Source: Hofstenia miamia
Taxonomy: Eukaryota > Xenacoelomorpha > Acoela
Reading direction: 5' to 3'
DNA: 64,000 nt
NCBI GenBank assembly: GCA_004352715.1
Contig: SCFE01000102.1
Coordinates: forward strand, 78,224 to 142,223
Position 1 is the stretch's first letter. Every line of letters starts with the position of its first letter. Both the position numbers and the translations under genes were made by a program. The notes beneath the pieces are model-generated. The model was not told the DNA's origin. It did not search any database and was given only the letters and a program-made list of their open reading frames with translations. Shown piece by piece: positions 11,695-22,298 of the stretch.

Positions 11695-11990
11695 GTAGCC
11701 GTCTATGATCAAATCAAAAAAATCAACTAAAATAGCTAATGCCTTTCTATGATCACTGAGACTTTAAGCCTTTCCCCATGTTAGTTAACCATGAAAATTG
11801 CTGTGATAGAGATAAAAACGTTCAAGTATTTATTTAAAATTACCCATGAGGATTCCCGCCAAAATTATTTTGTCAACTTAATCTATAGTTGTAGCGATAA
11901 AGATTATTAACAATTAATATTTTTTAAATTGATTTTCAGTGCCGAATCTGACATACAGTTCTTATAGTAAGTTCTCAAAATGAATTGTTT
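11695..11990 (+). repeat. Diverged block paralogous to 9370-9650
   Basis: See 9370-9650. The paralogy continues across the boundary: 12000-12450 corresponds to about 10140-10440. The pair therefore represents one older duplicated unit in which this copy lacks the segment equivalent to 9650-10140. Confidence 0.75.
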
Positions 11991-11999
11991 TATTAATAT

Positions 12000-12450
12000 T
12001 AAATAACTACTTGAATATATATCAAACCGTGTGAGAGTGACACAGGTAGGCTGAACTTGAACACCTATGTCACTGGCAAAACATGCATCAAGAAACTGAA
12101 ATTAGAGGATATAATTAGTAAAGCAAAAAACACGCCATTGCAAGCGAGTGAGTTAGCAAAACATTACGCAGCAGCAGCGAGTGCTTAAGCACGTATTTAA
12201 ACTCCTTTAGGCTCTTCTTGTGAAATTATTTGGAGATTTTGGTAAAAAATTAGCAAAATGTTGGAAAGTTTCTTGGAATTTTTTGACAAAAATTTTGACA
12301 AAGAGATGTATCTGTTACAATGGTATGAATTTGGCAAGCCCTGCATTTTTTTTATACATTTTGCAAAAAGATGGACCTATAAATTTACAATTCTGTAAAG
12401 GCACATCCTTTAATATTAAGCACTTTAATTATTGTAAACAAGTACATTAA
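12000..12450 (+). repeat. R1 dispersed repeat, 3' fragment
   Basis: Matches the distal part of the longest R1 copy: TTGAATAT..ATCAAAC, TTTTGACAAAGAGATGTATC, ACATTTTGCAAAAA, GATGGA, GTAAAGGCACAT and CACTTTAATTATTGT. The 76-codon open frame at 12220-12450 runs through this repeat and has no recognised domain. Confidence 0.7.
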
Positions 12451-12620
12451 TTTTACTCAACCTCCTGAAGTCAAAAAGACTTTAACCTATTTTTATCAAC
12501 TTTTTTCTGAGAAATTAATTGAAGAAATTGTGCAGCAAACTAATTTATACTTTGTACAAACTTGTGGTAATCGATTGATACAAACTCAAGTGAAATTTAA
12601 TCATTTTTATCAATGCTATT

Positions 12621-13890
12621 AGTATTGATTGTTATCAATCTTACATCATATAGAAATTATTGGAGCAATGATTGTAGAATTGCTGTTGTTGCAGATAAGA
12701 TAAGTCCGAATAAACGTTTTGAAATATTCGGCGATATTTACATTTCAATGACAATAACATAGCTAATAATTACAGACTTCACAAATTCAGACCACTGCTT
12801 AAATCAGCGCGAAAAAAATGCATCAACATTTAATATGAAGGAATGTATTCTGTGGATGAAGCAATGATTCCCTACAAAATAACAAGAAATGGAAATTTAC
12901 GCCAGATGTGAAGCTTAAACACAAAAAATGGGGATTCAAATTTTTCAGTCGGAGTATCAGGAATCATATATGATTTTTAACTTATTGTGGCAGTTCAACC
13001 TTTAAAAAAATACAGTTTGAGGCAGAGGAAGAAAATCTCTCTGTATCCGCCAAGTTGTGACAACTCTGATGAAATCAATTCCTGACAAAGATAATTCAAA
13101 AGTTTTTTTTGATAATTATTTCTGCTCCAAAATATATATGCTGTTGGAACAATCAGACAAAATAGGACTATTAATTGCGATCTTACTTGCGACAAAATGT
13201 TATTGAAAAACCGCCGTGATTCCTTTGATTTGAAGACAGATATGTCGAAGGGTTTGACAATTATCAAATGGTATGACAATAAGTATGTCACTCTTGCTAG
13301 TACTTTGGTTGTTGCTGAACCTGTAGGTACAGTTAAACATTACGATAAAAGGCAGAAAATAAAGTGTAGTGTTCCAGCTCCTACTATTGTTGCTTCCTAT
13401 GACACTCACAGGGGAGCTGTTGACTTATCAGAAATGCTCATATCATTTTATAGGACCCCACTTCGCTCCAAACGCTACTACTTGAGAATGTTCTCTTATA
13501 TATTGGATCGGTGCACAATAAATGGATGGTTATTGGCAAGAAGAGATGCAAAGTTGCTAAAAGAAAAACATCTGTATTCATTGAAGAAATGTAGGTTGGC
13601 AATTAGTTCCAGTATTGCTTTAGCTCATTACATTCCGGCGAAGCGGGGTAGGCCTTCAAAAGATGCTTCTCCAGCTCCAGAACCTGCTAGAAAAATAAAG
13701 AAGCCAATGTCAAAGCAGCCAGAGGATAATGTTATATTTGATGCAATTGGTCACTTACTAATTCATACAGATAAGGAAGGTTGCAAGAACTGTACATCTG
13801 GCCAAACACGGATTGCTTGCAATAAATGTGGCGTAAAGCAATGTCTCAACTCTGAGAGAAATTGCTTTGTTGATTTCAATTCTTGTTCTT
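12621..13890 (+). pseudogene. piggyBac-family transposase (degenerate)
   Basis: piggyBac transposases move TTAA-targeting DNA elements using a DDD catalytic triad. The conserved blocks appear in order but in different frames. SYRNYWSNDCRIAVVADKIS at about 12643 is the start of the core. YSVDEAMIPYK at 12846 carries the first catalytic Asp (12855-12857). VGVSGIIYDF follows near 12950. FFDNYFCS carries the second Asp (13111-13113), then IYAVGTIRQNR near 13130. A long open frame, 13197-14084, holds HRGAVDLSEMLISFYRTPLR with the third Asp (13422-13424), then RSKRYYLRMFSYILD. It ends in a Cys-rich zinc-binding tail (Cys at residues 196, 199, 208, 211, 216 and 223 of that frame) finishing ERNCFVDF. 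The extra 60 or so residues after it are probably read-through. At least three frameshifts and upstream stops make it inactive. Clear terminal repeats and TTAA ends were not identified. Confidence 0.92.
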
Positions 13891-14075
13891 TAGAATGTAC
13901 ATTATTTGTGTGTTTTAATAAATTTTGTTTTTATTCTTTGATAATATACTCATTCCATACATCAAACGCACAATCTGATGTTGTTTTATTCAATTTTTAC
14001 AGACACCTTTTTATGAATCGAATTACTGAACTAGAGCAATGTCCCATGTTGACTTTCCTGAAAATTCTTAAAAAG

Positions 14076-14319
14076 AATCATTAAGCCTCTTTAATATTCC
14101 TGGAAGGAATCTTTAAGATTCGTTAGGAATCCTGGTAGGAATAATGCTGTCTTTGCAAGAACTTAGAAGAAAATCTAAGAATCCTAACAGGAATTCCTGA
14201 AATTTCCTAGCAAAAATCATTAAGACTCATTATGATTTCTGGTATGAATCCCTAAGATTCGTTAAGAATTCTGGTAGGAATATTGCTGTCTTTGCAAGAA
14301 TTGAGAGGAAAATCTAGGG
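14076..14319 (+). repeat. Diverged direct repeat, 139-bp spacing, downstream of piggyBac
   Basis: The segments 14076-14180 and 14215-14319 share AATCATTAAG, AAGATTCGTTA, CTGGTAGGAAT, GCTGTCTTTGCAAGAA and AAAATCTA in register. They lie about 190 bp past the piggyBac zinc tail and may be subterminal repeats of that element. A 12-bp palindrome (ATCCATATGGAT) and a TTAA lie just beyond, at about 14320-14340, but no matching left end was found. Confidence 0.7.
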
Positions 14320-14339
14320 TATCCATATGGATGCCTTAA

Positions 14340-15452
14340 ATCATTGGGCTGAAAAGGTGTCATATCAAGAAAAACAATATTTTTTTGTTCAAAGTGAATA
14401 CATGACTTAATGATAACAAAAAATAATTTTTTAAGTCCATTGAAAAATTTTTGGCATAAAAAGTGTTAAGTACTTTTCTGCTTGAAGAAATTTTGTGAAA
14501 AAGTAAACTTTTGGCAACTTCTAGTAGTATAATGCATGTAAAGAGCAACATATTTTAAGCAATTATTGTAGTTTATACCACATTTATTTGCAAACCTTAA
14601 GTTCTTTATCCATTTTATGTTGACAGCCCTGTGACTGCATTGAATAAAACGGGATAATAGGAATAAAACCTGCTCATATAAATGCTTTAAATAGTTAATG
14701 AGTTGTTAAACAGGAGACCATGCTATAATGCTAATTTTAATAGCATTTTAAAGAAAACATCTAAATGCTGTCGCAACATTAATTAAATATCGCTGGGAAC
14801 AATTACAATCAAATTACTTCTAACACCGCTAGTTGACGCTGCAGAGCGTACGCTGAAAAGATGCAAATGATAGTACACTCATTGCTTTAACGAATGCCGA
14901 GAGAAGACGTTTCTAGCTAATTTAGCATAATGTTTACATTCTTTCAGTATCATTTCTTTACTGGATTGTTCCTAAGGATTAATTAATTTCTGATACAGCA
15001 ATGTAAGTTGACACTTTTTAAAATTTATATCATTTAGTTGCCTATGTAGTGTAATGTCTCTAACGCTTAATGTTGATATTAGTACAGTAACTGGCTTTAT
15101 CTGATAACGTACATATGTATAGCCTATATTTGTTACTTACTAACTAGCTTAGACCTTTATATGTTTCGCATTGACACACTGGAACTGAGACGCTTAGCCG
15201 CCAATGACCAGTGCTGTGTTGTTTGTGAGACAAAATGAATGTATGGTGCAGTTTCCATCGCCCTTGTATATTTGTGTTCTTGATTAGTCGGTTGAAAAGT
15301 AAACGAGGCTTTATGCACTCTCAATTTTACGTCGTTTGTCTTTTTGTTGATAAATTGTAGCATTCAAACGTAATGTCTTAACAGCAAATTAGGAAACGTT
15401 TAAACAATAAAAGTGCATTTTATCAATGACACATCGAATGTGTTCCTAAAAA
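14340..15452. other. AT-rich stretch without recognised features
   Basis: No gene or repeat recognised. Short open frames on the minus strand (14360-14551, 15157-15363) show no domain. Confidence 0.55.
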
Positions 15453-15788
15453 GGATGATACACGGTTAAACTTGTGTGTCAAACTTAATTACATAATTGC
15501 TCTGCACACAAATCCACGTATTTCTACTTGTACAACCTGATTTCATTTTGCTCATCAAACTTGTGTGCTGGGTAATTAAGTTTGACAGTGCATCACACGT
15601 GGCCCATACTTTCTCTCGCTATCGCGCAGTTAATAAAATCAATTAACCATTTGTTTTCGTAAAGCAGTGAGTAAAACTCACGATGCATTATACAAATGTT
15701 GAAAGAGAACATGGTTGCATTTATAAATAGTTTGTGCAATGCTCCAACGTACGTGCGTATGCGTAAAGAAGTATAAAAAATTTATTTA

Positions 15789-16829
15789 GGGGGTGCCACA
15801 CGATTAGTCTTTTGACTATAGTCAAAACTGCGGTTTTGCATTATTTTGCCTATTAGTCAAATATTTAGACTAATAGTCAAATATTTTTACTAATAGTCAA
15901 AAATAGGTTTCTGCGCAAATTTCATTGCATATACTTGGAATCTATTAGTATTACTAAGTGGAATTGCTATAATTATACATATTAAATGTAGGTGACTAAA
16001 AACATTTTGACGGCATGGCCCACACCAAAGAAAATTGAATAATTCATTGACTTTATATAAACAAGTGCTGCTAGAAATTAATGTAAACAAATAACCCAAT
16101 TAGCACATTGCAATCTGTAAAGTGAATTTTACATCATAATTATGTTATCAAATCAGCCTTTGGAACAGGACTTCCGAAGAAATTGATTCCCATTTATATT
16201 ACATTCATTCAACAGAATGCTAAAACGAAAAACGGTGGCAATGATGCCATGACTTATTCAAGTTAATCTAAAACAATTTACTTTTTCAAATGTACATGGG
16301 AATATTCAACCAAAATATTTTGACAATCTATTACATAATCATTAGCCACTAGAGGGTTCATATGCATTTCCCAATACAAAGTGTATCAAACAGCTATTTG
16401 CTCATTCATAAACAAGTGCGTGCATTATGTAAACATTTAACCCAATTTGCACTTTGCAATCCCAAGAAGTAATATTGGAAATCATATCAAACTTTATGAA
16501 ACAGCTGTTGCCAATGAAATTAAGTGAAGAACGCGCTAAAGCCAAGTCTTTAATTATATTGTTTATTTATTAATGACATTTAAGATGAAAGTTTATTTAA
16601 AATCAAAATTCCCATTTTCTATCAAAATTACAATAAGTTGACTTTTCGGGGGTGCCACACGATTAGTCTTTTGACTAATAGTCATTTTCAAATAGAACAC
16701 TCTCTATTTCATAATTTGACTAATCGTAAACCGCAAAAGTCACTTTTTGGGGGTGCCACACGGTTAGTCTTTTGACTATAGTCAAAAAACTTTTTTGACT
16801 ATAGTCAAAAGACTAACCGTGTGGCATCC
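15789..16829 (-). mobile_element. Palindromic MITE family P, copy A (nested)
   Basis: One of three copies of a family whose ends read GGGGGTGCCACACGATTAGT, followed by the palindrome TTTTGACTATAGTCAAAA. Copy A is inverted relative to copies B and C. From left to right it has an end module at 15789, a run of CTAATAGTCAAA repeats, a non-coding core, an internal end-like module at 16648, and a terminal hairpin of two opposed end modules at 16750-16829. Copy A is about 300 bp longer in its core than the other two. TTA-like triplets flank the ends of all copies, hinting at a PIF/Harbinger-type target, but this is not certain. Confidence 0.88.
16750..16829. repeat. 80-bp near-perfect hairpin of two opposed MITE ends
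   Basis: The arms at 16750-16789 and 16790-16829 are reverse complements over almost their whole length. Each contains CCACACGGTTAGTCTTTTG and the 18-bp palindrome TTTTGACTATAGTCAAAA. The same hairpin occurs at 42128-42210 and 47698-47778, so it is a fixed part of the family rather than a chance insertion. Confidence 0.9.
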
Positions 16830-18242
16830 ATTTATTTTCGTTTTTTCTATAATTTATGACACTAAAATAGTTTAAAATACATTATTATAATGTACTTCTA
16901 AATGTTTCAACTAAGGCTATGGTTGGTAGACTATGGGATTGGTCACGCGTGTAACCACCCAAGATAATTAGCGATGTGACTTGATTTTGTACTGCTCTTG
17001 CTACGATCACATTGTCTAACCGTGAGCCTAACTACGTATATGTATCACTAATACGTTATAAATATGGGGAATAATTTTAAGTGAGAATATATATATTTTT
17101 TTCAAATTGCAGAACAAGCAAAAATAATTCTATTTGTTAAGTATTGACATTAAAACATGATAGTGTATTGAATGTCACGGAATGTTCGAACGGGTGTGAA
17201 AAAACTTTAGTGGTAACAATGTGCTGTTTTTGTGTAATATTATCATTGCCCCAATATTTTTCACAAGATAAATTTACAAATTTCCTAAAAATTAGAACTG
17301 GCTTTTGTGTTTATTTTAGATTTTTTTATATAGAAAATTTAGTAAAACAGTAACCTAATCCAGCACAGCTAAACAGTGTCAAATTGTATTTTACTAGTAC
17401 ATTTGCAATCAATATTTTTGTAAAAGAGCGAATATCTTTTACCATGACCATAAATGTACAATTCTGTCTTTCTTTTAAATTAATAAAGAAAATTCAAAAA
17501 CAAAATTAAGCAAATGTATATTCATTCTGAAATAATCACGTGTATAGTTCTCGCAGTAATGTAAATATTGGGAAATGTGCATTTATAGTTGGGTGGCTCA
17601 TAGAAATTGAAATGCCCGAAAGCTTAGCCAAATCCGCCCTAATTTCATTAATGCAAATTCAGCCATTTTTATGATCATTGTTAAAATTTGTTTTTCAATT
17701 TTGGGTTTGCTGACCTATGTTATGTTAAAAGTTTTTGGCAAAATCCGTTCCTGGAATTGGAAAAATTAATTTAATTTTAGAAGAGCACAACATGCAATGT
17801 AAATTTTCATTTTTATTTTTCAGCACATTGTTCGGAAATTCTGTAGAATTTATTGTCTAGGTTGATGAAATTGTCAAATCCATTTTTTGAAATTTGCAAG
17901 GTTTCTCCGTTTGTTGTACATAGTAGAATATAATATCCGTGTGAAAACTACAATTTTTACCTAAAAGATTTAATCAAATTCTAGTTGAAATCGGGTTATA
18001 TTTGCAAGTTTGACACACAAGTTGGATAATGTATTAGGTATCACCTCAACGACCTTCCAACTTGGGGCTAATTGTTTACAGAGTAATTAAGTTTATCACG
18101 CAAGTTGTACCGTGTATCATCCGTTCAAGGAATGCAGATTTTTAATGCAAGGTCTATTTGGATACCACTATTTAAAAATTTTTCATGAGATTTGCCAAAA
18201 ATATTTTAATTTGCGAAAAAATTAACTTTGATGATGTACTAC

Positions 18243-18261
18243 CTGTCTCTTATACACATCT
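18243..18261 (+). other. Exact Tn5 mosaic-end sequence (probable library adapter remnant)
   Basis: CTGTCTCTTATACACATCT matches the 19-bp engineered Tn5 mosaic end used in tagmentation libraries at all 19 positions. The natural Tn5 outside and inside ends differ from it. The sequence on its right is clearly more GC-rich than on its left. This points to an untrimmed adapter and possibly a chimeric join. Confidence 0.93.
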
Positions 18262-18409
18262 GTCAGTAGTTGAGCCCATGGCTTCAATCTAGGGATCAGG
18301 TTCAATACAAATCAGCACTTTGTGTACAGGCTCTAAAAAGATGTCATGCGATTTCGCGAGACAGTACACTCTGTAGGGGTGAATGACCGAACTCCTCGGT
18401 AATCTTGCC
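18262..18409. other. GC-richer segment immediately after the adapter
   Basis: About 150 bp with near-balanced base composition, in contrast to the AT-rich DNA around it. No open frame or RNA gene was recognised. It may be genuine but misjoined sequence, or foreign sequence carried in with the adapter. Confidence 0.6.
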
Positions 18410-18435
18410 CAGAGGTGCCGATTATGTTATGATGT

Positions 18436-18476
18436 CATACCATTATGTACCATATTATGGATAACATAATGGTATG
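18436..18476. repeat. 12-bp-arm hairpin in ATTATGG-rich sequence
   Basis: CATACCATTATG at 18436-18447 is the exact reverse complement of CATAATGGTATG at 18465-18476. ATTATGG/CCATAAT words continue to about 18540 and reappear at 20155-20205 on the far side of the hAT MITE at 19459-20145. This suggests one older inverted-repeat element split by later insertions. A possible left end, CAGAGGTGCC at 18410, has no convincing partner. Confidence 0.65.
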
Positions 18477-18949
18477 GTAAGAAAATAAATTATGGTTATT
18501 ATGGATGGCAAATATCAAAATATGGCCATCATGGAAATCCATAAATTTATTTATGCTTATACAGATTTTATATTGAGTGTCAAGAAAATGGTTAAAATTA
18601 GTTTCATACAATAATTGATTGGTAAAGTACAAATTGTTTTGAGTGAAAAAACTTTTTGATAAAATAACTTTTAAAAGTGTTGCAAAAGTTTAATAAGCAG
18701 TTTCAGAATATTGTAAACAACTACTAATATTGAATTGTTCACTATTTTTTACAGTGGGTTGCAAATAAATACTGACGATTAATTTGTTTCCCATTTTTAA
18801 TGTTTGCTCATAACATAACGTATTGCATTAGCAAACAAACAAAAATAATTTTAAGATTTGTTTCTGAATGTTTGAAAATCCTTCTGCGACTTAGTACAAT
18901 TTCATATAACACAAACGGGATTGTCTTTTCATTGCAGCTTGAAATTTGG

Positions 18950-19440
18950 AATCACTATTAATCTTAAGCTTCCTATCGCCCAATTTAAAGTACAAACCGT
19001 TTTTTCACTTTTCCAACGAATTTTCTCCAATCCTACTAAAAAATTTGAAAATTGTGAGGCATGGGCAAGTCTATTGAGGAACATGGTTTAATAAAATTTT
19101 GAAAATTAAAAATTTACCAATTTTTTTTGAAAATTGAAATTTTTGAAAAGATTTAAATTCTCTCTGTATCTAATGTTCACAATGTTCATTTAATTATAAG
19201 GTTTTGAGTGCTTCTTAATATGTGCAAAGATATACCAACCCTATTGGGGCCTGCCGCGCGCAAAGTCAGAGTTCGCAGCTCTGAAGAGAACAGAGTCGGA
19301 TTCCAGATTCAGAAAGAGTAGACTTGTACCTTTATCACGTGTTGCTTTCAGATTGAGCATAGCGTTAATAGTTTTTGAGCTGTAAGCGTTAAAAATGTGT
19401 ATGTGATCATGAAAAATCTTCAAAATCCCAGGCAGTTTAA
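18950..19440 (+). repeat. R1 dispersed repeat copy
   Basis: Shows the R1 landmarks in order: ACAAACCGTTTT, GAATTTTCTCCAA, TCTATTGAGGAACATG, TTTTTGAAAA, TTAAATTCTCTC, GCGCAAAGTCA, GCTTTCAGATTGAG and TAATAGTTTTTGA. It ends just before the hAT MITE at 19459. The 60-codon minus-strand frame at 19241-19423 lies within it and is not called. Confidence 0.78.
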
Positions 19441-19458
19441 GTTGCTATTACCACATAT

Positions 19459-20145
19459 CAGGGCTTTCCAAGTTTGATGAAAATGAAGTTTGAAATTTGA
19501 ATACCTTTCAAAATTTGATTTGAAAATTTGAATATTATTAAATTCAAAGTTTGATTTGAAATTTGAAAGTTTAAAAATTTGAGTTCAAGTTTGATAATCC
19601 TTACATACAAAAGAAATGCATATTTTTTAGACGAATGTCAAATTAAGTATCCATGTAGCAATGAGGAAGGGTAAAAACTACATAATGCTATATTTTTGTA
19701 GAAATATGAAGTAGACCATAAATTAATTATGCATAGTACATTGTTTATGTAGAAAGAAAATAAGATTATTGTAGTAAATGTTGAAAATGCTTATTTAATT
19801 ATTCCAGGTAAATCAGAGAAACACACATGATAGTAACAAAGCTTGCAAAATGTGTCCACTATTAGCCTAATTATCAAACATGCTAAATGAATGAGTCCCA
19901 GAGTATTACTTAAATGAATGAATTTATAAAGTCATTATTATTCTTGCCAGAGGTTTTCATTTTCAATTTTAAGAATAATTCTAAATCTATTATATATATA
20001 AAAATTTACCATAAAATTATATTGGGGAAATTTAATAATGTTGAAGGCTCTTTAGCCTTCAAAGTTTGCTTTGAAATTTGAAATTTAAAATTTTACAAAA
20101 TTTAATTTGAAAGTTTGAAAATTTGTATTTGATTTGAAAGCCCTG
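19459..20145. mobile_element. hAT-type MITE (GAAATTTGAA-rich), 687 bp
   Basis: The ends are CAGGGCTTTCCAAG (left) and, reverse-complemented, CAGGGCTTTCAAATC (right). The flanking 8-bp duplications, CCACATAT (19451-19458) and CCATATAT (20146-20153), match at 7 of 8. Subterminal zones are packed with GTTTGAAATTTGAA-like words on both sides. No coding sequence was recognised. Confidence 0.87.
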
Positions 20146-20277
20146 CCATATATATTTCATAATAATTTACCATATTTTACGTAATAGCCATTATGGCCAT
20201 AATGTATGGACGAAATTTAAAATTTGGCAATTAAAGACGGCTAAAAAAGTTGCCTTGTCATATATAGTCATACCCTG

Positions 20278-21161
20278 ACCGCCACAACATATGACTCAAA
20301 AACTATTTTATTTTATCAGATATAAATTTCTCATTTATTACTTTGGTAGTAGCTTATAAATTGCCTAATTAATTTAATTTTGGTTGTCTTATTTCATTAT
20401 TGAATTCACACCCAATGTGAACAGCCTCACAACGCACAGCAGATTTTCAGGTTTTCAAAGTAGTAAATAAGACTCTCCAAAAGCATAAAAAGAATCAGCT
20501 TAGAATTCATGCTGATAATAGCAAAAATTCCGTTCAAGACTGCGTGAAACACAATTGATAAGTTTGAAACATGTTATTTATCAATGTTATGGGGATGTAA
20601 CGTAATATTTTGGTTTCTGTGGTTGATATATATTAGTGATAAAGTTGGTATTTTTACCTATTAACCGATTTCATACTAGACCTACTTGGATTCTTTGGAA
20701 TTGGCTATTTCTCATATATAGTACTTTTAGAAAACATATTTAGAGAATGCATGTACAATTATTATTTTGAAGTGTTATCTTATTCGTATGGTTCCCATTT
20801 GAGGAACTTGATATGAACTATTAGCAAAAAGTTGAAATTTTTCAATCACACAATGAACGTACTATGTAAAGAGGTCAAACTTATGTTGAAGTCAGTGATG
20901 CATAAGTAGAATATAAATGAGGAGGCGTACCTTAGGAAATAACGAAAAAACTTGAAAAAAAACGATCAATTAACAGATATAACAAAAAATGCCAAACAAC
21001 AGTAAACCCAACGCTACACTGCAAAGCATTAAAAATACCATGGCTTTAAACAATCAACAAAAGAAATTATGATAAATTTAAAAACAAGCATCACGCAGAC
21101 ATTTAAGGGCATGGTCTCCATTTGAGGACATTGGTATGAAATGGGTTAAAAGTGTTTTTTA
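20278..21161. other. AT-rich stretch without recognised features
   Basis: No gene, RNA gene or clear repeat was recognised. Confidence 0.55.
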
Positions 21162-21456
21162 TGCAGGTACCAGGTGACCAATTCAATTCCGTTTTTCATT
21201 TTTTATTTTAATCATTAGGAAAGATTAAATAAATATTGAAATTAAAAAACGGAAATGACATTTTTTCATTTTCGCTTTTCAAATTTCACTTTGCCACTTT
21301 CCCTTTTTTAAATTTGGAAATTGGCAAATTGAAATTTGAAAAGCGAAAAGGAAAAATGGTAAATTCCGTCTTTCAATTTCAATTTTCATTTAATCTTTAC
21401 AAATGATCAAAATGAAAAATGAAAAACGGAATTGAATTGGCCATCTGGTACCTGCA
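21162..21456. mobile_element. Foldback MITE with TA target duplication, 295 bp
   Basis: Nearly the whole element is one long inverted repeat. The left arm starts TGCAGGTACCAGGTGACCAA and the right arm ends CCATCTGGTACCTGCA. Shared inner arm words include AATTCAATTCCGTTTTTCAT and AAGCGAAAA-type words. TA dinucleotides at 21160-21161 and 21457-21458 flank the element, the Tc1/mariner signature. It is non-coding and would form a long hairpin if transcribed. Confidence 0.85.
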
Positions 21457-21849
21457 TAGTTTTTGCACAAGGGCATTTTTCCTCAAAAGTGTCGTTGTCG
21501 AGGACATCTATTTCAATAATGTCTTATTGAAATTTCTGTCATCTAGGTAGGACATGTTATATAAAATGGACAACTATTTTGCAATTTATAATGCTGTTGT
21601 GGACGTATTAGTACCATTAAATAATTTTTCTTGAAGATCATAATTTGCTGAGTTGCCATAATTCACTAAAGTAAATTACCACAAATAGAGTTTTATGTAA
21701 TTACTATTTAAGGTTTTCTGTTAAAACGTTTTATTTGATATCATTTGTTCAAGTCGATTAATATTTAATTGTTATATACATTCGAAGAAATAGAATAAAT
21801 GTACGACAATGTTTCTGACCAACGATTTATAGAAGCCCGTTTTTATAAT

Positions 21850-22200
21850 TCCAGCGTAACCTTAAACTGCCTATTTTCTTATAAAAGGACAAACCTTGTT
21901 TTAATATTTTCAACGACGACTTTTCTCCCTGTTTTCTATGAAATTTAGAAATCCTGAGATATTGTCACATCTATTTGTAAACGTGCTCTAATGTAATGTT
22001 AAATTCATTTTTTTAGAAAAGATTTAAGTCCCCTCTATTCCTAATGTTTAGGTGATCAGGAGGTCGAAAGCCCATTGCAGAGATAACTAACTTTAACTGT
22101 TTTCTTTTCTATGTAAATATACACCCCAAACCCATTGTCATGAGGCAACAAAGTCAGAGTTCGCGGGGTCGAAGGGGAAGAGAATCCTCTTTCCTCTGCT
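21850..22200 (+). repeat. R1 dispersed repeat copy
   Basis: R1 landmarks present: AACCTTAAACTGCC, AAAGGACAAACC, GACTTTTCTCC, GAAATTTAGAAATCCTGAGA, AAAAGATTTAAGT, TAATGTTTAGGTGATCAGGA and GCAACAAAGTCAGAGTTCGC. It is diverged and shortened relative to the copy at 9640. Confidence 0.75.
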
Positions 22201-22298
22201 TTCCTATTTTGTATATCATTTTTAGCTAGACATCCCTACCAGACTACAGTAGTGATGTTCCTATTAAACTGTTGGAATGCTTTGCTGTCTCGTAAGAA

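Larger units (their letters stand above)
15453..18122. mobile_element. 2.67-kb non-autonomous element with long terminal inverted repeats
   Basis: The left end reads GGATGATACACGGTTAAACT at 15453. The reverse complement of the right end reads GGATGATACACGGTACAACT at 18122. The similarity extends through AACTTG.GTG..AAACTTAATTAC, about 40 bp in all. Related AACTTGTGTG/CACACAAGTT words recur subterminally (about 15480, 15560 and 18010). No transposase was recognised inside, and a palindromic MITE is nested at 15789-16829. The flanks (GTTCCTAAAAA left, GTTCAAGGAAT right) are only loosely similar, so the target-duplication length and the superfamily are open; a MULE-like origin is possible. Confidence 0.82.

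Noticed and set aside
18410-20277. CAGAGGTGCC...CATACCCTG as a full hAT-type element
   Set aside because: Candidate 8-bp flanks agree at only 3 of 8 positions and the ends are poorly matched.
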